DNA of 64,000 nt from Nocardia aurea (GTDB lineage: Bacteria > Actinomycetota > Actinomycetes > Mycobacteriales > Mycobacteriaceae), in contig NZ_QCYJ01000029.1 in NCBI RefSeq assembly GCF_003123685.1, positions 124,001-188,000 on the forward strand, written 5' to 3'. Below, in pieces: positions 1 to 13,982 of the stretch (positions are counted from its first letter, which is position 1; each line of letters starts with the position of its first letter). The position numbers were made by a program, and so were the translations under genes. The notes beneath the pieces were generated by a model. The model searched no databases. It was not told the DNA's origin and saw only the letters and a list, made by a program, of their open reading frames with translations.

Positions 1-16
1 GGCTGAAGGAGTTTCT

Positions 17-982
17 GTGAACCGCAGGCCGATGCGCGCCGCACTTGCCGCAGTATGTCTGTTGATCGCCGGATGCGGTGCCGGTACATCTGCTCCCGAA
101 CCGCTTTCCGCCACGGCGGTGAAGCCGGTGCCGCACGAATTCACCGAGATCACAGCTCCGCCCCAGTCGGCGTCCGATTGCGACGCCGAGGCCACACTGC
201 GCCCCGGCGCGTTGCCGAGTCCGGGGGCGATGCCGTCGGGGTCGGCTATGGCAGCGATCGTGGCCAACGGCAGAGTCCGGATAGGTGTCGACCAGGACAC
301 CTATCTGTTCGGTTTCCGCAACCCGGCCACCGGCCAGCTAGAGGGTTTCGACATCGATATCGCCCGCGAGATCGCCCGTGCCCTGTTCGGGGATCCGGAC
401 AAGATCGAATTGCGTTCGGTTACCGCGGCCGAACGCATGACCTCGCTGCGGGAGAAGGAGGTCGATCTCATCGTCCACACCTTCTCCGCGACCTGCGAGC
501 GTCGCCGTGAGATCGACTTCTCCGCCGTCTATTACCGCGCGACACAGCGCATTCTGGTGCCGAAAGGCTCCACCATCCGTTCCAAGGACGATCTGGGCGG
601 CAAACGTGTCTGTGTCGTGAAGGGGGCCACCTCCGCGGCCCGCTTGTTCTCCCTCCCTGTCGAGGTGACGGTGATCGGCGTGACCAACTGGACCGACTGC
701 CTGGCGGCGCTGCAACAAGGAGATGTCGACGCCATCAGCAGTGACGACACGATTCTGCTCGGTCTCAAAGCCCAGGATCGAAATCTGGAGATGGTCGGCG
801 ATTCGATCGGTAGCGAGGCTTACGTGGTCGGCGTGGCCAAGGACACCCCGGATCTGGTCCGCTTCGTCAACGGAGTCCTGGAGCGGATTCGAGTCGACGG
901 TACTTGGCAGCGGATCTACAACGAGCGGCTCGGTGTGCTCGGCCCCGCCCAGGCCCCGCCCGCTCCCCGGTATTCGGATTGA
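17..982 (+). CDS. glnH: GlnH-like amino-acid-binding lipoprotein
   Basis: This is a solute-binding lipoprotein of the ABC-transporter family 3 type (glutamate/aspartate class), 321 aa. The GTG start at 17 follows AAGGAG at 6-11, and a TGA at 4-6 could end the preceding gene. A short basic N-terminus and hydrophobic stretch lead to the lipobox LIAGC with Cys20, so it should be anchored outside the membrane. The family-3 core starts near residue 90 (RIGVDQDTYLFGF) and continues through GFDIDIAREIA. In mycobacteria GlnH, the membrane protein GlnX and the kinase PknG form an amino-acid-sensing system. Here pknG lies downstream in the same direction. A glnX would lie just outside the left edge, so its presence is inferred only. 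No transporter permease gene is visible. Confidence 0.88.
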   Translation: MNRRPMRAALAAVCLLIAGCGAGTSAPEPLSATAVKPVPHEFTEITAPPQSASDCDAEATLRPGALPSPGAMPSGSAMAAIVANGRVRIGVDQDTYLFGFRNPATGQLEGFDIDIAREIARALFGDPDKIELRSVTAAERMTSLREKEVDLIVHTFSATCERRREIDFSAVYYRATQRILVPKGSTIRSKDDLGGKRVCVVKGATSAARLFSLPVEVTVIGVTNWTDCLAALQQGDVDAISSDDTILLGLKAQDRNLEMVGDSIGSEAYVVGVAKDTPDLVRFVNGVLERIRVDGTWQRIYNERLGVLGPAQAPPAPRYSD

Positions 983-1023
983 GGCGGGCCCTTGCCTACC
1001 GCGGCGGATCGGACCCGGTGCAC

Positions 1024-5878
<4,855 letters not shown>

Positions 5879-5900
5879 TCGACCAGCCAGGAGAAGGACT

Positions 5901-7187
5901 GTGAGTTCTGTTGCGGAAAACGGCGTTTCGGTCGCCGTTGACCAGAACGAGTATTTGGCCGACGGCGCGAGCACGGTGGACGCCGTGGTCACCATCGAGA
6001 CCGGCGCCGATTTCGTCACGACCGGCCGACCGCAGGAGCGCGTGGAGATCCTGATCATCGACTGCTCGGGGTCGATGGGTGTGGGGGCGAAATTCGACGG
6101 CGCCCGCACCGCCACGATGGCCGCGCTCGACGTGCTGCCCGACGGCACCCGCTTCGCGATCGTGCAGGGCACATCGATGGCGAAGTTGATCTACCCGACC
6201 GATATGCCGTCGGTGCCGGCCAGTCGCGAGACCCGCGCGCAGGCGCGCCGTCATCTGGACCTGTTGCGTCCCAACGGCGGCACCGCGATGGGCACGTGGC
6301 TGGGTCTGGCCAGGCAACTGGCCCGCAAGCACGAGGGCGCGATGGTGCACGCCATCCTGCTGACCGACGGCAAGAACGAGCACGAGGAACCCGCGGCGCT
6401 CGCCGCGGAGATCCAGCAGTCCGAGGGCGCGTTCACCTGCGACTGCCGCGGCGTCGGCACCGACTGGCGGGTGGAGGAATTGCGCGCCATCGCCTCCGCT
6501 CTGCACGGCACCGTGGACATCGTCGCCGATCCCGGTCGCCTGGCCGAGGATTTCGCGGCGATGGCGCGGTCGTCGATGGCCAAGGCGATCCCGGAACTCA
6601 CGTTGCGCGTGTGGACTCCGGCGGGGGCCGCGGTTCGTTTCGTGAAACAGGTCGCGCCGACGATCGAGGATCTCACCGCCCGCCGCACCGAGGCTGGCGG
6701 GCAGATCGGGGAGTACCCGTTGGGCGCGTGGGGCGCCGAGGAACGTGACTACCACGTGCAGATCCGGGTGGAACCGGCCGCGCCCGGCCGCGAGAAGTTG
6801 GCGGCGCGGGTCAGCGTGGTCGCGGGTGAGGAGGTGGTCGGTCAGGGTCTGGTGCGCGCGGTGTGGACCACCGAGACCGATCTGTCGGCCCGGATCAGCA
6901 GACGGGTCGCGCACTACACCGGTCAGGCCGAATTGGCGCAGGCCGTGCAGGAAGGGTTGGCGGCGCGCAATTCCGGCGATGCGGAGACCGCGACCGCGAA
7001 ATTGCGCCGCGCGGTGGAACTCGCGGCGGAATCGGGTAACGAGAGCACGGCGAAACTGCTGCGCGGCGTGGTGGAAGTGGACGAGCACAATGGCACGGTG
7101 CGCCTTCGCGCTTCGGTGAACGCGGCCGACGAGATGGCCCTCAATGCCCGTTCGACGAAGACGAAACGGGTCCGCAAGGAGGGGTGA
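5901..7187 (+). CDS. VWA-domain protein of the pknG operon
   Basis: This is a von Willebrand factor type A domain protein, 428 aa. The GTG start at 5901 follows AGGAGAAGGA at 5888-5897. A beta-rich N-terminal strand region leads to the VWA fold. The MIDAS motif DCSGSMG has D54, S56 and S58, followed by LLTDGKNE further on. The C-terminal third has a second beta region and then a helical tail (QAVQEGLAARNSGDAE, KLRRAVELAAESGNES) that looks like tetratricopeptide-type helices. There is no signal peptide or membrane segment, so a cytosolic metal-dependent protein-binding role is likely. Its place between the PP2C and FHA genes suggests it assembles with or is regulated by the kinase/phosphatase pair. 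No partner can be read from sequence. Confidence 0.9.
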   Translation: MSSVAENGVSVAVDQNEYLADGASTVDAVVTIETGADFVTTGRPQERVEILIIDCSGSMGVGAKFDGARTATMAALDVLPDGTRFAIVQGTSMAKLIYPTDMPSVPASRETRAQARRHLDLLRPNGGTAMGTWLGLARQLARKHEGAMVHAILLTDGKNEHEEPAALAAEIQQSEGAFTCDCRGVGTDWRVEELRAIASALHGTVDIVADPGRLAEDFAAMARSSMAKAIPELTLRVWTPAGAAVRFVKQVAPTIEDLTARRTEAGGQIGEYPLGAWGAEERDYHVQIRVEPAAPGREKLAARVSVVAGEEVVGQGLVRAVWTTETDLSARISRRVAHYTGQAELAQAVQEGLAARNSGDAETATAKLRRAVELAAESGNESTAKLLRGVVEVDEHNGTVRLRASVNAADEMALNARSTKTKRVRKEG

Positions 7188-7190
7188 GAC

Positions 7191-7880
7191 ATGGTTACCT
7201 GCCCGGACGGGCATCGCTCGCTGGCCACCGACTACTGCGATGTGTGCGGTTCGCCGATCGAGGGGGCCGCCGCCGGTGTGGCGCTGTGCCCGTCGTGCCG
7301 CCAACCCAGCGGCGGCCGGTTCTGTGAAGCCTGCGGCCACGATTCGGCGCTCGGTGTGCCCGGTGAGCCGCAACTTCCGGTCCCCGAAGCACCGCCGACG
7401 GTAGTGGGCCGGGAACCCGAACCGGCCACCGAGCCCGAGCACCCGGCCGCGACAGTGACCGAAGTCCGCCGCATCGCATGGGTGGCGACCATCGACGCCG
7501 ACCGCGACTTCTACGATCGGGTGGTGGCGCGCGAAGGTCCCGACGCCGACCGCGTCGATTTCCCGACCTACTATCCGCAGCGACGAATCACATTGCGCGG
7601 CACCGATATCCTCATCGGCAAACGGAGCGTCTCGCAGGGCGTGCAACCCGATATCGATCTGGGCCTCGCGCCCGCCGACGCGGGAGTTTCGCGGACTCAC
7701 GCGATGCTGCGCCTGACCCCAACGGCGCTGACGATCACCGATCTCGGCTCCACCAATGGCACCAGTCTCAACGGCAGCGACGACCTGATCCCCGCCGATA
7801 CCCCGTTCCCGCTGCGCAGCGGCGACCGGATCCACCTGGGCGCGTGGACCACGATCACCCTGTCCACCGAACCCGGCTGA
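7191..7880 (+). CDS. zinc-ribbon FHA-domain protein
   Basis: This is a 229-aa protein with two N-terminal zinc-ribbon units (C4 and H8 with C16/C19; C33/C36 with C45/C48), a Pro/Glu-rich linker to about residue 85, and a C-terminal FHA domain. FHA landmarks are LIGKRS, GVSRTHAMLRL and DLGSTNGTSLNG, so the phosphothreonine-binding residues are kept. ATG at 7191 follows AAGGAGGGG and lies 3 nt after the VWA stop. FHA proteins bind phosphothreonine. In mycobacteria the PknG substrate GarA is an FHA protein, so this one is a natural candidate substrate or reader for the operon's kinase. It is not GarA itself, since GarA lacks zinc ribbons. This gene ends the operon. Confidence 0.92.
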   Translation: MVTCPDGHRSLATDYCDVCGSPIEGAAAGVALCPSCRQPSGGRFCEACGHDSALGVPGEPQLPVPEAPPTVVGREPEPATEPEHPAATVTEVRRIAWVATIDADRDFYDRVVAREGPDADRVDFPTYYPQRRITLRGTDILIGKRSVSQGVQPDIDLGLAPADAGVSRTHAMLRLTPTALTITDLGSTNGTSLNGSDDLIPADTPFPLRSGDRIHLGAWTTITLSTEPG

Positions 7881-7939
7881 CCCGGAGCGAACCGACCGGC
7901 CTTCTTGACAGCGTCCCCGGGCACTGCCAGCCTCATGTG

Positions 7940-9430
7940 GTGACCGAACACGCCGGGTATGACCGAGATGCCCGTATCGCGGTGATCGGTGCGGGATTCG
8001 GTGGTCTGGGTGCCGCGCGTGCGCTGGCCGCCGACGGCTACCGAAATCTCGTCGTGTTCGACGCTCGCGACGAGGTGGGCGGAACGTGGAGCGCCAACCG
8101 GTACCCGGGCGTGGCCTGCGACGCGCCATCACATGTCTACAGCTATTCGAATGGTCCGCGATACGCCTGGGCACGCCGATTCGCCGACGGCGCGCAGATC
8201 CAGCGGTATCTGTACGACTGTGTGATCGATGCGGGTCTGCTGCCGCATCTCTCGCTCGGCACGACCGTCATGGCGGCGTCCTGGACCGGCCGGGACTGGC
8301 TGCTCGAATTCCAGGACGGGCAGACGTCGCGTTTCGATTTCGTCGTCTGCGCGACCGGGCAACTGAGTGTGCCCGCCCTTCCGGACATCCCGGGCCTGGC
8401 CGATTTCCAGGGAGCGGTATTGCACACCGCGCGGTGGCCGACGGACCCGAACCTGACCGGTCGGCGAGTGGCGGTGATCGGGACCGGGGCGAGCGCGATC
8501 CAGGTGGTCCCGGAAATCGTCGAGACCGCCGCGCACGTCACGGTGTTCCAGCGGTCCGCGCCCTACGTGTTCCCCAAGGCCGACCGCACCTATTCGCCCG
8601 GCCTGCATCGGCTGTATCGGCGTGCCCCGATCCTGCGACGGCTGGTCGAGAAGACGCTGTGGGTCGGGTTCGAGCTGGTCACCGCCGCGTTCTGGAAATG
8701 GCCTCGTGTCATGCGGCTGTTCGAGCGCCGACACGCGGCTGTATTGGCCCACACCGTCACCGATCCGTCGACCCGACAGGCGTTGACACCCGATTACCGG
8801 GCGGGCTGCAAGCGGATCTTGATCTCGAGCACGTACCACGCCTGCTTCAACCGCGACGATGTCCGCTTGGAGACCGCCCCGATCACCGCCGTAGACACCG
8901 GCGGTATCCGCACCGCCGACGCTCATCACGAGGTGGACGTGATCATCTGCGCCACCGGATTCGAGACCGACACGTTCGTCTCCACGCTGACGGTGACCGG
9001 CCGCGACGGGATATCACTGCCCGAGCGATGGAGTGACGGCGCGAGGGCATTCCTCGGCATCTCGGTACCGGGATTTCCGAATTTCTTCCTGGTCTACGGA
9101 CCCAATACCAACCTCGGCTCGGGCTCGATCGTCTACATGCTCGAAACGCAGGCCGAACACATTCGCACGGCGATCGGTCTGGCCGCCGCCGCGGCGCGAC
9201 CGAGCAGCCTGGAAGTGAAGGCCGGGTCGTTCGACGCGTATTCGCGGAAGTTGGTGCGGCGCATGAATCAACCGACCGTGTGGAACTCCGGCTGCCGCAG
9301 TTGGTACCGGGACGGTGCCGGACGTGACGTCCACAACTGGCACGGTTTCATGAGCGAGTACCGCCGCTCCGCCCGCCGCGCCCGTGCCGGGGATTACACG
9401 CTCACGGCTCTGCCCGCGCGCAGCGAGTAG
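7940..9430 (+). CDS. Baeyer-Villiger-type flavin monooxygenase
   Basis: This is a flavoprotein monooxygenase of about 496 aa. GTG at 7940 (or 7937) is taken as start because the FAD-binding fold begins right after it (GAGFGG, residues 17-22). The Baeyer-Villiger fingerprint FxGxxxHxxxW is complete: F156, G158, H162 and W166, followed by Pro. A second nucleotide fold (VAVIGTGASA) follows near residue 180 for NADPH. The family inserts oxygen next to a ketone or aldehyde, or oxidises heteroatoms; the substrate cannot be read here. The upstream operon ends 60 nt before and is unrelated in function. Downstream is a transposon relic, so this gene borders an unstable region. Confidence 0.9.
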   Translation: MTEHAGYDRDARIAVIGAGFGGLGAARALAADGYRNLVVFDARDEVGGTWSANRYPGVACDAPSHVYSYSNGPRYAWARRFADGAQIQRYLYDCVIDAGLLPHLSLGTTVMAASWTGRDWLLEFQDGQTSRFDFVVCATGQLSVPALPDIPGLADFQGAVLHTARWPTDPNLTGRRVAVIGTGASAIQVVPEIVETAAHVTVFQRSAPYVFPKADRTYSPGLHRLYRRAPILRRLVEKTLWVGFELVTAAFWKWPRVMRLFERRHAAVLAHTVTDPSTRQALTPDYRAGCKRILISSTYHACFNRDDVRLETAPITAVDTGGIRTADAHHEVDVIICATGFETDTFVSTLTVTGRDGISLPERWSDGARAFLGISVPGFPNFFLVYGPNTNLGSGSIVYMLETQAEHIRTAIGLAAAAARPSSLEVKAGSFDAYSRKLVRRMNQPTVWNSGCRSWYRDGAGRDVHNWHGFMSEYRRSARRARAGDYTLTALPARSE

Positions 9431-9605
9431 CGGGGCCGATCGATCGCGGGTCGTTCGGCCCGGCTCGATCAGGGGTCCCGGTAGTAACCGCGCGAAAAAC
9501 AACGGATATGACGTAATGCCCTGCCGGTAGGCAGTTTCCACCTTCAGCGTGCGGGTCGGGTTGGTTGGTGTTTGGCTTGCCGATGATGTTGATCGGCGTG
9601 CTGGA

Positions 9606-9905
9606 GGGTGAGAGTTCGTGGCGACGGGGGTGTTCGCAGACGAAGAACTTCATCGAGCACATCGGTGCCGGACTGGGCCAGCACAGTGAGCAGGATCGGA
9701 TACCGGCGCTGCGGATCGCGGCGTTCGAGTGCTTGCGGAGTCAGCCGACGGCCCATCACGGCCAGGAACCGGCGCCGCTCGGCGGGCAACACCGACATTT
9801 CCAAGGCGCTCCGCGCCCAGCCCGCGCAGAAACGCCAGCTTGTACCGGCCCGGTCGAGAGCCACCGCAACCGCGAAACCCCCAGCGACACATAGCGCGCT
9901 GTGCA
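9606..9905 (-). pseudogene. Tn3-family transposase fragment (central/N-terminal part)
   Basis: Read on the minus strand, this stretch encodes a piece that I recognise as a Tn3-family TnpA segment. Landmarks are LDRAGTSWR, LPAERRRFLAVMGRRLT, LERRDPQRRYPIL and AQSGTDVLDEV. Similarity fades after VLDEV, near 9640, and there is no upstream continuation past about 9905. It is therefore a fragment of about 90-100 codons with no credible start. It points opposite to the second transposase fragment at 9965-10452, so the original transposase gene was broken and rearranged. Confidence 0.65.
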
Positions 9906-9964
9906 GCTCCTGGACAACGCCTGCCAGGGCGACGCCGGAATCGGCGGGGCGTCCGACCACCGCC

Positions 9965-10452
9965 TCCCTACTGGTTGGCAAGCTCTCGGCCTCGGGACGC
10001 CAGAACGCCCTCGCAGCCGCGCTGAAGGAGTACGGGGCGCCGCGCCGCACGATCTACGCCGCAAAGTATCTGTCGGATCCGGACTACCGGCGCAAGATCT
10101 CGCGCCAGCTCAACAAGGGCGAATCGCTGCACGCGCTGCGCCGCGACCTGCTCTACGCCCACGAGGGCATGATCCGGGCCCGTCACCTCGAGCAGCAGGC
10201 CGAACAAGCCTGGTGCCGGACCCTGGCCACGAATGCCGTGATCGCTTGGAAAACAGAGTATTACGGGCTGGCCGTGGAGCAGATGCGCCGGGCCGGACAG
10301 CGGCTCGACGACGAGGTCCTGGCCCACATCTCCCCGGCGCGCAGCGCCAACATCAACTTCTTCGGCGCGATCGAGGTCGACATCGAAGGAGAACTGGCCC
10401 AGCTGGGCCCGACCGTTACCGGCCGCTGCGGGTCCGCGACACCCTTTTCTGA
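9965..10452 (+). pseudogene. Tn3-family transposase C-terminal fragment, frameshifted
   Basis: The plus strand encodes the conserved C-terminus of a Tn3-family transposase. The reading frame opens abruptly at LLVGKLSASGRQN and continues through EYGAPRRTIYAAKYL, RKISRQLNKGESLHALRRDL, NAVIAWKTEYYGLAVEQM and SPARSANINFFGAIEVDIE. The last codons shift frame near 10420: after AQLGPT the expected ending YRPLRVRDTLF is found in another frame and stops at 10452. The catalytic DDE front half is missing. It is a dead relic. No terminal inverted repeats were recognised nearby. Confidence 0.8.
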
Positions 10453-10674
10453 CCTCGCCCCAGTGCTGCGGCGACTCTCATCGACATCCTGTAGTAGCCG
10501 ATGAGCGTGCTATCCGGCGTGGTCGCCAGTGATCGAGGGTCGGTGCGGGTGCGCGGTGAGGACCGGGTTGTCGCCGGGGGGTGCGCAACCAGTGACCGAA
10601 CCGGTTCGGACTGCGTGCCGAAACAACCGGCTACGTTCCCGATGCTATGGAATGTCGGGGCGGTTGCTCGCGGG

Positions 10675-11964
10675 TCAGCGGCCGATACGCGGTTCAGTCA
10701 ACAACGCGCGACCGCGTTCCGGGGTGAGGCTGTATGCCAGCACCGGGTCGGCGAGCAGCGCGACCGGGGCGATGTGATCTGGAGTGCGGGGCCGCCAGTG
10801 TGTCATCGCGGTCTCGAGTGCCTGCCACAGTGCCGCTGGGTCCGAGTGGTGTTGTGCGAGCGCGTTTCGTACCGCGGTGTCGAATGCTTGGTTGCCGTAG
10901 GTGAGCTGGTAGCCGGGCTCCTGTATCCGTGCTCGGTGCTCGTCGACGGCACGTCCGATCTCGAGGCCGGGGTCGTTTTGTGTGATTTCGAGAAGCTGGG
11001 CGATTTCGTGCGCGGAGTCCTGTGAGTGCTCATCGTCGGCGTGTTTCTGTGCGCGTTCGAGGGCTACGCGGTGTTGGGTGCGTGCGCGGTCTGCCAGGTT
11101 TTGGGCTCTGTCGAGCGCGGAGGCGTACCAGGGTTCTTTATGTGCGTGTTGGAGGAACATGCACGGCAGGAACTCGTCGGTGAACAGTGGACCGGTGAAG
11201 AATCCGTCCGGGACGGGCGCCAGAGGTAGCAGACGCGAAAGAATCCGGGAGGCCTCGTATGGGGAGGAGGAGGTGGCGAGGAACATCTGGAGCTGGGTTT
11301 GTAAGACCGTGGCGCGTGACTGGCCGAAATGCTGGGCTTTCTCCAGGGCCGCCATGGCTGTGTCGATGTCCCCGGAAAGGGCTTCGCCTCGAGCCTGTTC
11401 GGCCACCAGATCCCAGTTGTCACGGGTTTTGCCCGCGGGCTGACGTAGTTGATGAAGGCTTTGGTACTCCGATTCCATGAGGGCAGTGAACGACGGATAC
11501 CGCTGCGGGAACTGCCCCCAGGAAAACACGCTGTAGGCGGCCCATTCGCCGGTCTCGTCGCGGTCGGCAGGGTCGAGGAACAGGACTCCGACGTCGGCGT
11601 GCAGCGAGATCAGCAGGCCGCGACCGAACGGGTTACCCGGCGCGTCGACTGGTGGCTCGGTGATCAGGTCGGCCCAGGACTCCCAGGACGGTTCGAGGTC
11701 ACGCAGCCATCCCAGATTGGTGGTGTCACGCATCTTCCACACGAATTCCCCGGCATGGCGCCATCCATCGGTGGTCAGCAGGAAGCTGCGATAGGAGGGC
11801 GGCAACCTCAGGCCGAGGCGCTGCTCGACCGCTGCGACGTCGGTCTCGGCGGCCGGGGCGTACCCGAGCCAGCGCTGCCGCACCACATCGGGATCCAACT
11901 CATCAGGATCTCTGCTGGCGATCCATTCCTCGCTCCACAGCTCCAACCACGGTCTCCAGTCCAT
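10675..11964 (-). CDS. SMI1/KNR4 (SUKH)-domain protein
   Basis: This 429-aa protein starts at ATG 11964 ([10 protein letters not shown]). Residues of about 38-65 have the SUKH signature: an acidic helix ([15 protein letters not shown]), [14 protein letters not shown] and a downstream Trp-rich sheet. SUKH proteins are common as immunity proteins against contact or polymorphic toxins, and also as general regulatory partners. The C-terminal half is a run of helices (for example [18 protein letters not shown] and [14 protein letters not shown]) without a recognised family. It lies between a Tn3 relic and an integrase relic, so it is probably acquired DNA. No toxin gene is adjacent. The family call is fairly sure; the function is open. 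Confidence 0.75.
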   Translation of the reverse strand: MDWRPWLELWSEEWIASRDPDELDPDVVRQRWLGYAPAAETDVAAVEQRLGLRLPPSYRSFLLTTDGWRHAGEFVWKMRDTTNLGWLRDLEPSWESWADLITEPPVDAPGNPFGRGLLISLHADVGVLFLDPADRDETGEWAAYSVFSWGQFPQRYPSFTALMESEYQSLHQLRQPAGKTRDNWDLVAEQARGEALSGDIDTAMAALEKAQHFGQSRATVLQTQLQMFLATSSSPYEASRILSRLLPLAPVPDGFFTGPLFTDEFLPCMFLQHAHKEPWYASALDRAQNLADRARTQHRVALERAQKHADDEHSQDSAHEIAQLLEITQNDPGLEIGRAVDEHRARIQEPGYQLTYGNQAFDTAVRNALAQHHSDPAALWQALETAMTHWRPRTPDHIAPVALLADPVLAYSLTPERGRALLTEPRIGR

Positions 11965-12002
11965 TCCATGGACGCTACGACCAGCCGCCGACAAGTTCGG
12001 CA

Positions 12003-12600
12003 TGGGTGGAGGCCGAGATCAAGGGCGGACCGATGGCCGCGAGCGTGACCCGGTTGCGCACCCCGCGCAGTGCCGCCGAGGCGTTCCTGGACACCATCGG
12101 GCCCGCCAAGGACCTGGAACTGGCGGGCCGGTGTGCGCCGGTGAAGTCCAAGGGTGCCAAACCCCGCACCCGCCGCCGCGGCGCCGCCCACCACGAACAC
12201 GTCCTGGAGAAGGTGTATCGGGACGCGGGCACCGCCCGGCTGCTACTGAGGCTGATCCGAGGCCGCACGCGCGGGCCGGTGTTCCTCACTCACCGCCTGC
12301 CCGGGCCCGGCAAATACCTCGCCGAGCGCGACATCCCCCCGACACCGGCCGCGCGCGACTGTCCTACGACCAGGCTCGCGATCTACTCGACGCCGCCACC
12401 ACGCTCGACGGGCCCGAAACAGGCTGGGATCTGCACGAACTCAGGCATTCCGGTCTCACGCACCTCGGGGAATCCGGAGCCGGCCTGCTCGAGTTGCTGG
12501 CGAAATCCCGGCACCGCAAGGCCGAGAACCTGCGCCGATATTTCAAACCCTCGCCGCAGGCGATGCGCGATCTCACCGCGTCACTGGCGCTACTCCGTCC
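12003..12600 (+). pseudogene. tyrosine recombinase (integrase) remnant, frameshifted
   Basis: This is the C-terminal half of a tyrosine site-specific recombinase. One frame reads [17 protein letters not shown] to [10 protein letters not shown]. The frame changes in a run of six C (12335-12340), and the catalytic C-terminus continues in another frame: [18 protein letters not shown] (HxxR) and [16 protein letters not shown] with the likely nucleophile Tyr. The N-terminal half is absent, and the sequence begins right beside the start of the SUKH gene. The 3' end overlaps the last codons of the luxC-like gene on the other strand. It is inactive. A sequencing error could explain the frameshift but not the truncation. 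Confidence 0.75.
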
Positions 12601-13982
12601 TCGTGTGCCATCCAGTGCACGAAGCGGTGCAGGGGATACATCGCGTCGTGGGGATTGCCGATGGTGCTCGGCCCCGCGTCTCCGAGGCGGACGATGCGCT
12701 GGGCGCCGTAGCCCGCGAGCCGGTCGCGGTAGTCGGGCATTCGGGTGAACGGGTAGAAGCCGACCGTCTGCGTGGCCACGTCGACATGTCTCATCGCGTC
12801 GTCGAGCGAATCCACCCGGACGACGTTGGCGGTCTTGTTGATCGGGTGGAAGTCGACGGGGTCGTCGGAACGGATGACGAGGCCCTTGCCGTCGGTTCTA
12901 CCCCAGACACCGTATTCGTCGTCGAGCATCATCAGGGTGTCGACCTGTTCGCGCAGTTCGAGGTCGAGCGGGCGTGCGTCGCCCGAGGCGGCGGCCTTCT
13001 CGACGATGCGCGCGTGCAGTCGCTCGCAGAAGCGGTCGGCGTCGGCGCGATCGGCCTCCAGGTAGAGGAAACGACTGGCGACGCAGGCTTCCTGGTTGAG
13101 GATCATCACGTCGGTGGCGGCCAGTTCGGCGACCAGATCGAGGGTTTCGTCGTCGGCGAAGGCTTCCTTGCCGACCATGGAGATCGAGGTCTTGGGGTCG
13201 AAGGAGACCAACTGGAAGCCGGGTCCGAGATATTTGATCACGTTGTCGATGGCGTCGCCGCCACCCCAGGCGACGATCTTGTCGAAATACTGCGGGCGGT
13301 AGAGGACTCGTTCCACCGTTTCGTCGCCGCCGCGCCAATACACCGCCGACATCGATCGGACGATCGGATGTCCGGGGTCGATATCGGCCATCGTGCGCAG
13401 TATCGCGACGGTGGTGAACGGGTCGCTCGACGACATCTTGAACAGATTGACCGCCTTCACCATCGCGCCCTGTGCGATGGACTTCACCGCGACCCCCGGC
13501 GAATTGCCGGGCAGCACGTGGATCAGTCGCGGCGCGAACGCGCGCACGAAACTCTTGCGGCCGGTGAAATCCTGTTTGGGCACCCACCGGTCCAGGGCGG
13601 CGGGGTCGGGGAAGTTCTGCTCGACCACCGTCCGCAGCAGTCGCCGGTCGAGGTAGGCGGCCGCGCCGACGACCTGGGCTTCCAGTACCGCGCGCGGCAG
13701 GACGTGGGTGGAGGCCATCCGGTCCAGACAGTCGCCGACGAAGGGATTGCGCGGATCGCGGATTCGTTCGCCCGTCTCGACGAGGAAGTCGATGATCTCC
13801 TCGAGGGGTACGTCGAGCAACGGCGGCACCTCGGCGCGTGGGTGCACGGCACCATTCAGGTCGATCGCCGGCGTCGTGAAACCGACACCGAGATCGCGCG
13901 AACGGTGGGTGACGTCGCGCCCTTCGACCAGCTCGCCGCGCAGGAAGAACGGAGCGGAGACGACAGCATCGGTCATGGTCAC
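12573..13982 (-). CDS. luxC: LuxC-like acyl-CoA reductase
   Basis: This is a 469-aa protein of the LuxC family (long-chain fatty acyl reductase), which reduces activated fatty acids to aldehydes with NADPH. It has the LuxC-type core with [49 protein letters not shown] and [14 protein letters not shown], where the Cys is the likely acyl-accepting residue. GTG 13982 overlaps the luxE stop by 4 nt; ATG 13976 is the alternative. The last roughly eight codons and the stop lie inside the integrase remnant, so the original C-terminus may have been lost or replaced. The luxE gene precedes it in the same operon. No luciferase subunits or luxD are present. Confidence 0.85.
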   Translation of the reverse strand: MTMTDAVVSAPFFLRGELVEGRDVTHRSRDLGVGFTTPAIDLNGAVHPRAEVPPLLDVPLEEIIDFLVETGERIRDPRNPFVGDCLDRMASTHVLPRAVLEAQVVGAAAYLDRRLLRTVVEQNFPDPAALDRWVPKQDFTGRKSFVRAFAPRLIHVLPGNSPGVAVKSIAQGAMVKAVNLFKMSSSDPFTTVAILRTMADIDPGHPIVRSMSAVYWRGGDETVERVLYRPQYFDKIVAWGGGDAIDNVIKYLGPGFQLVSFDPKTSISMVGKEAFADDETLDLVAELAATDVMILNQEACVASRFLYLEADRADADRFCERLHARIVEKAAASGDARPLDLELREQVDTLMMLDDEYGVWGRTDGKGLVIRSDDPVDFHPINKTANVVRVDSLDDAMRHVDVATQTVGFYPFTRMPDYRDRLAGYGAQRIVRLGDAGPSTIGNPHDAMYPLHRFVHWMAHEDGVAPVTR

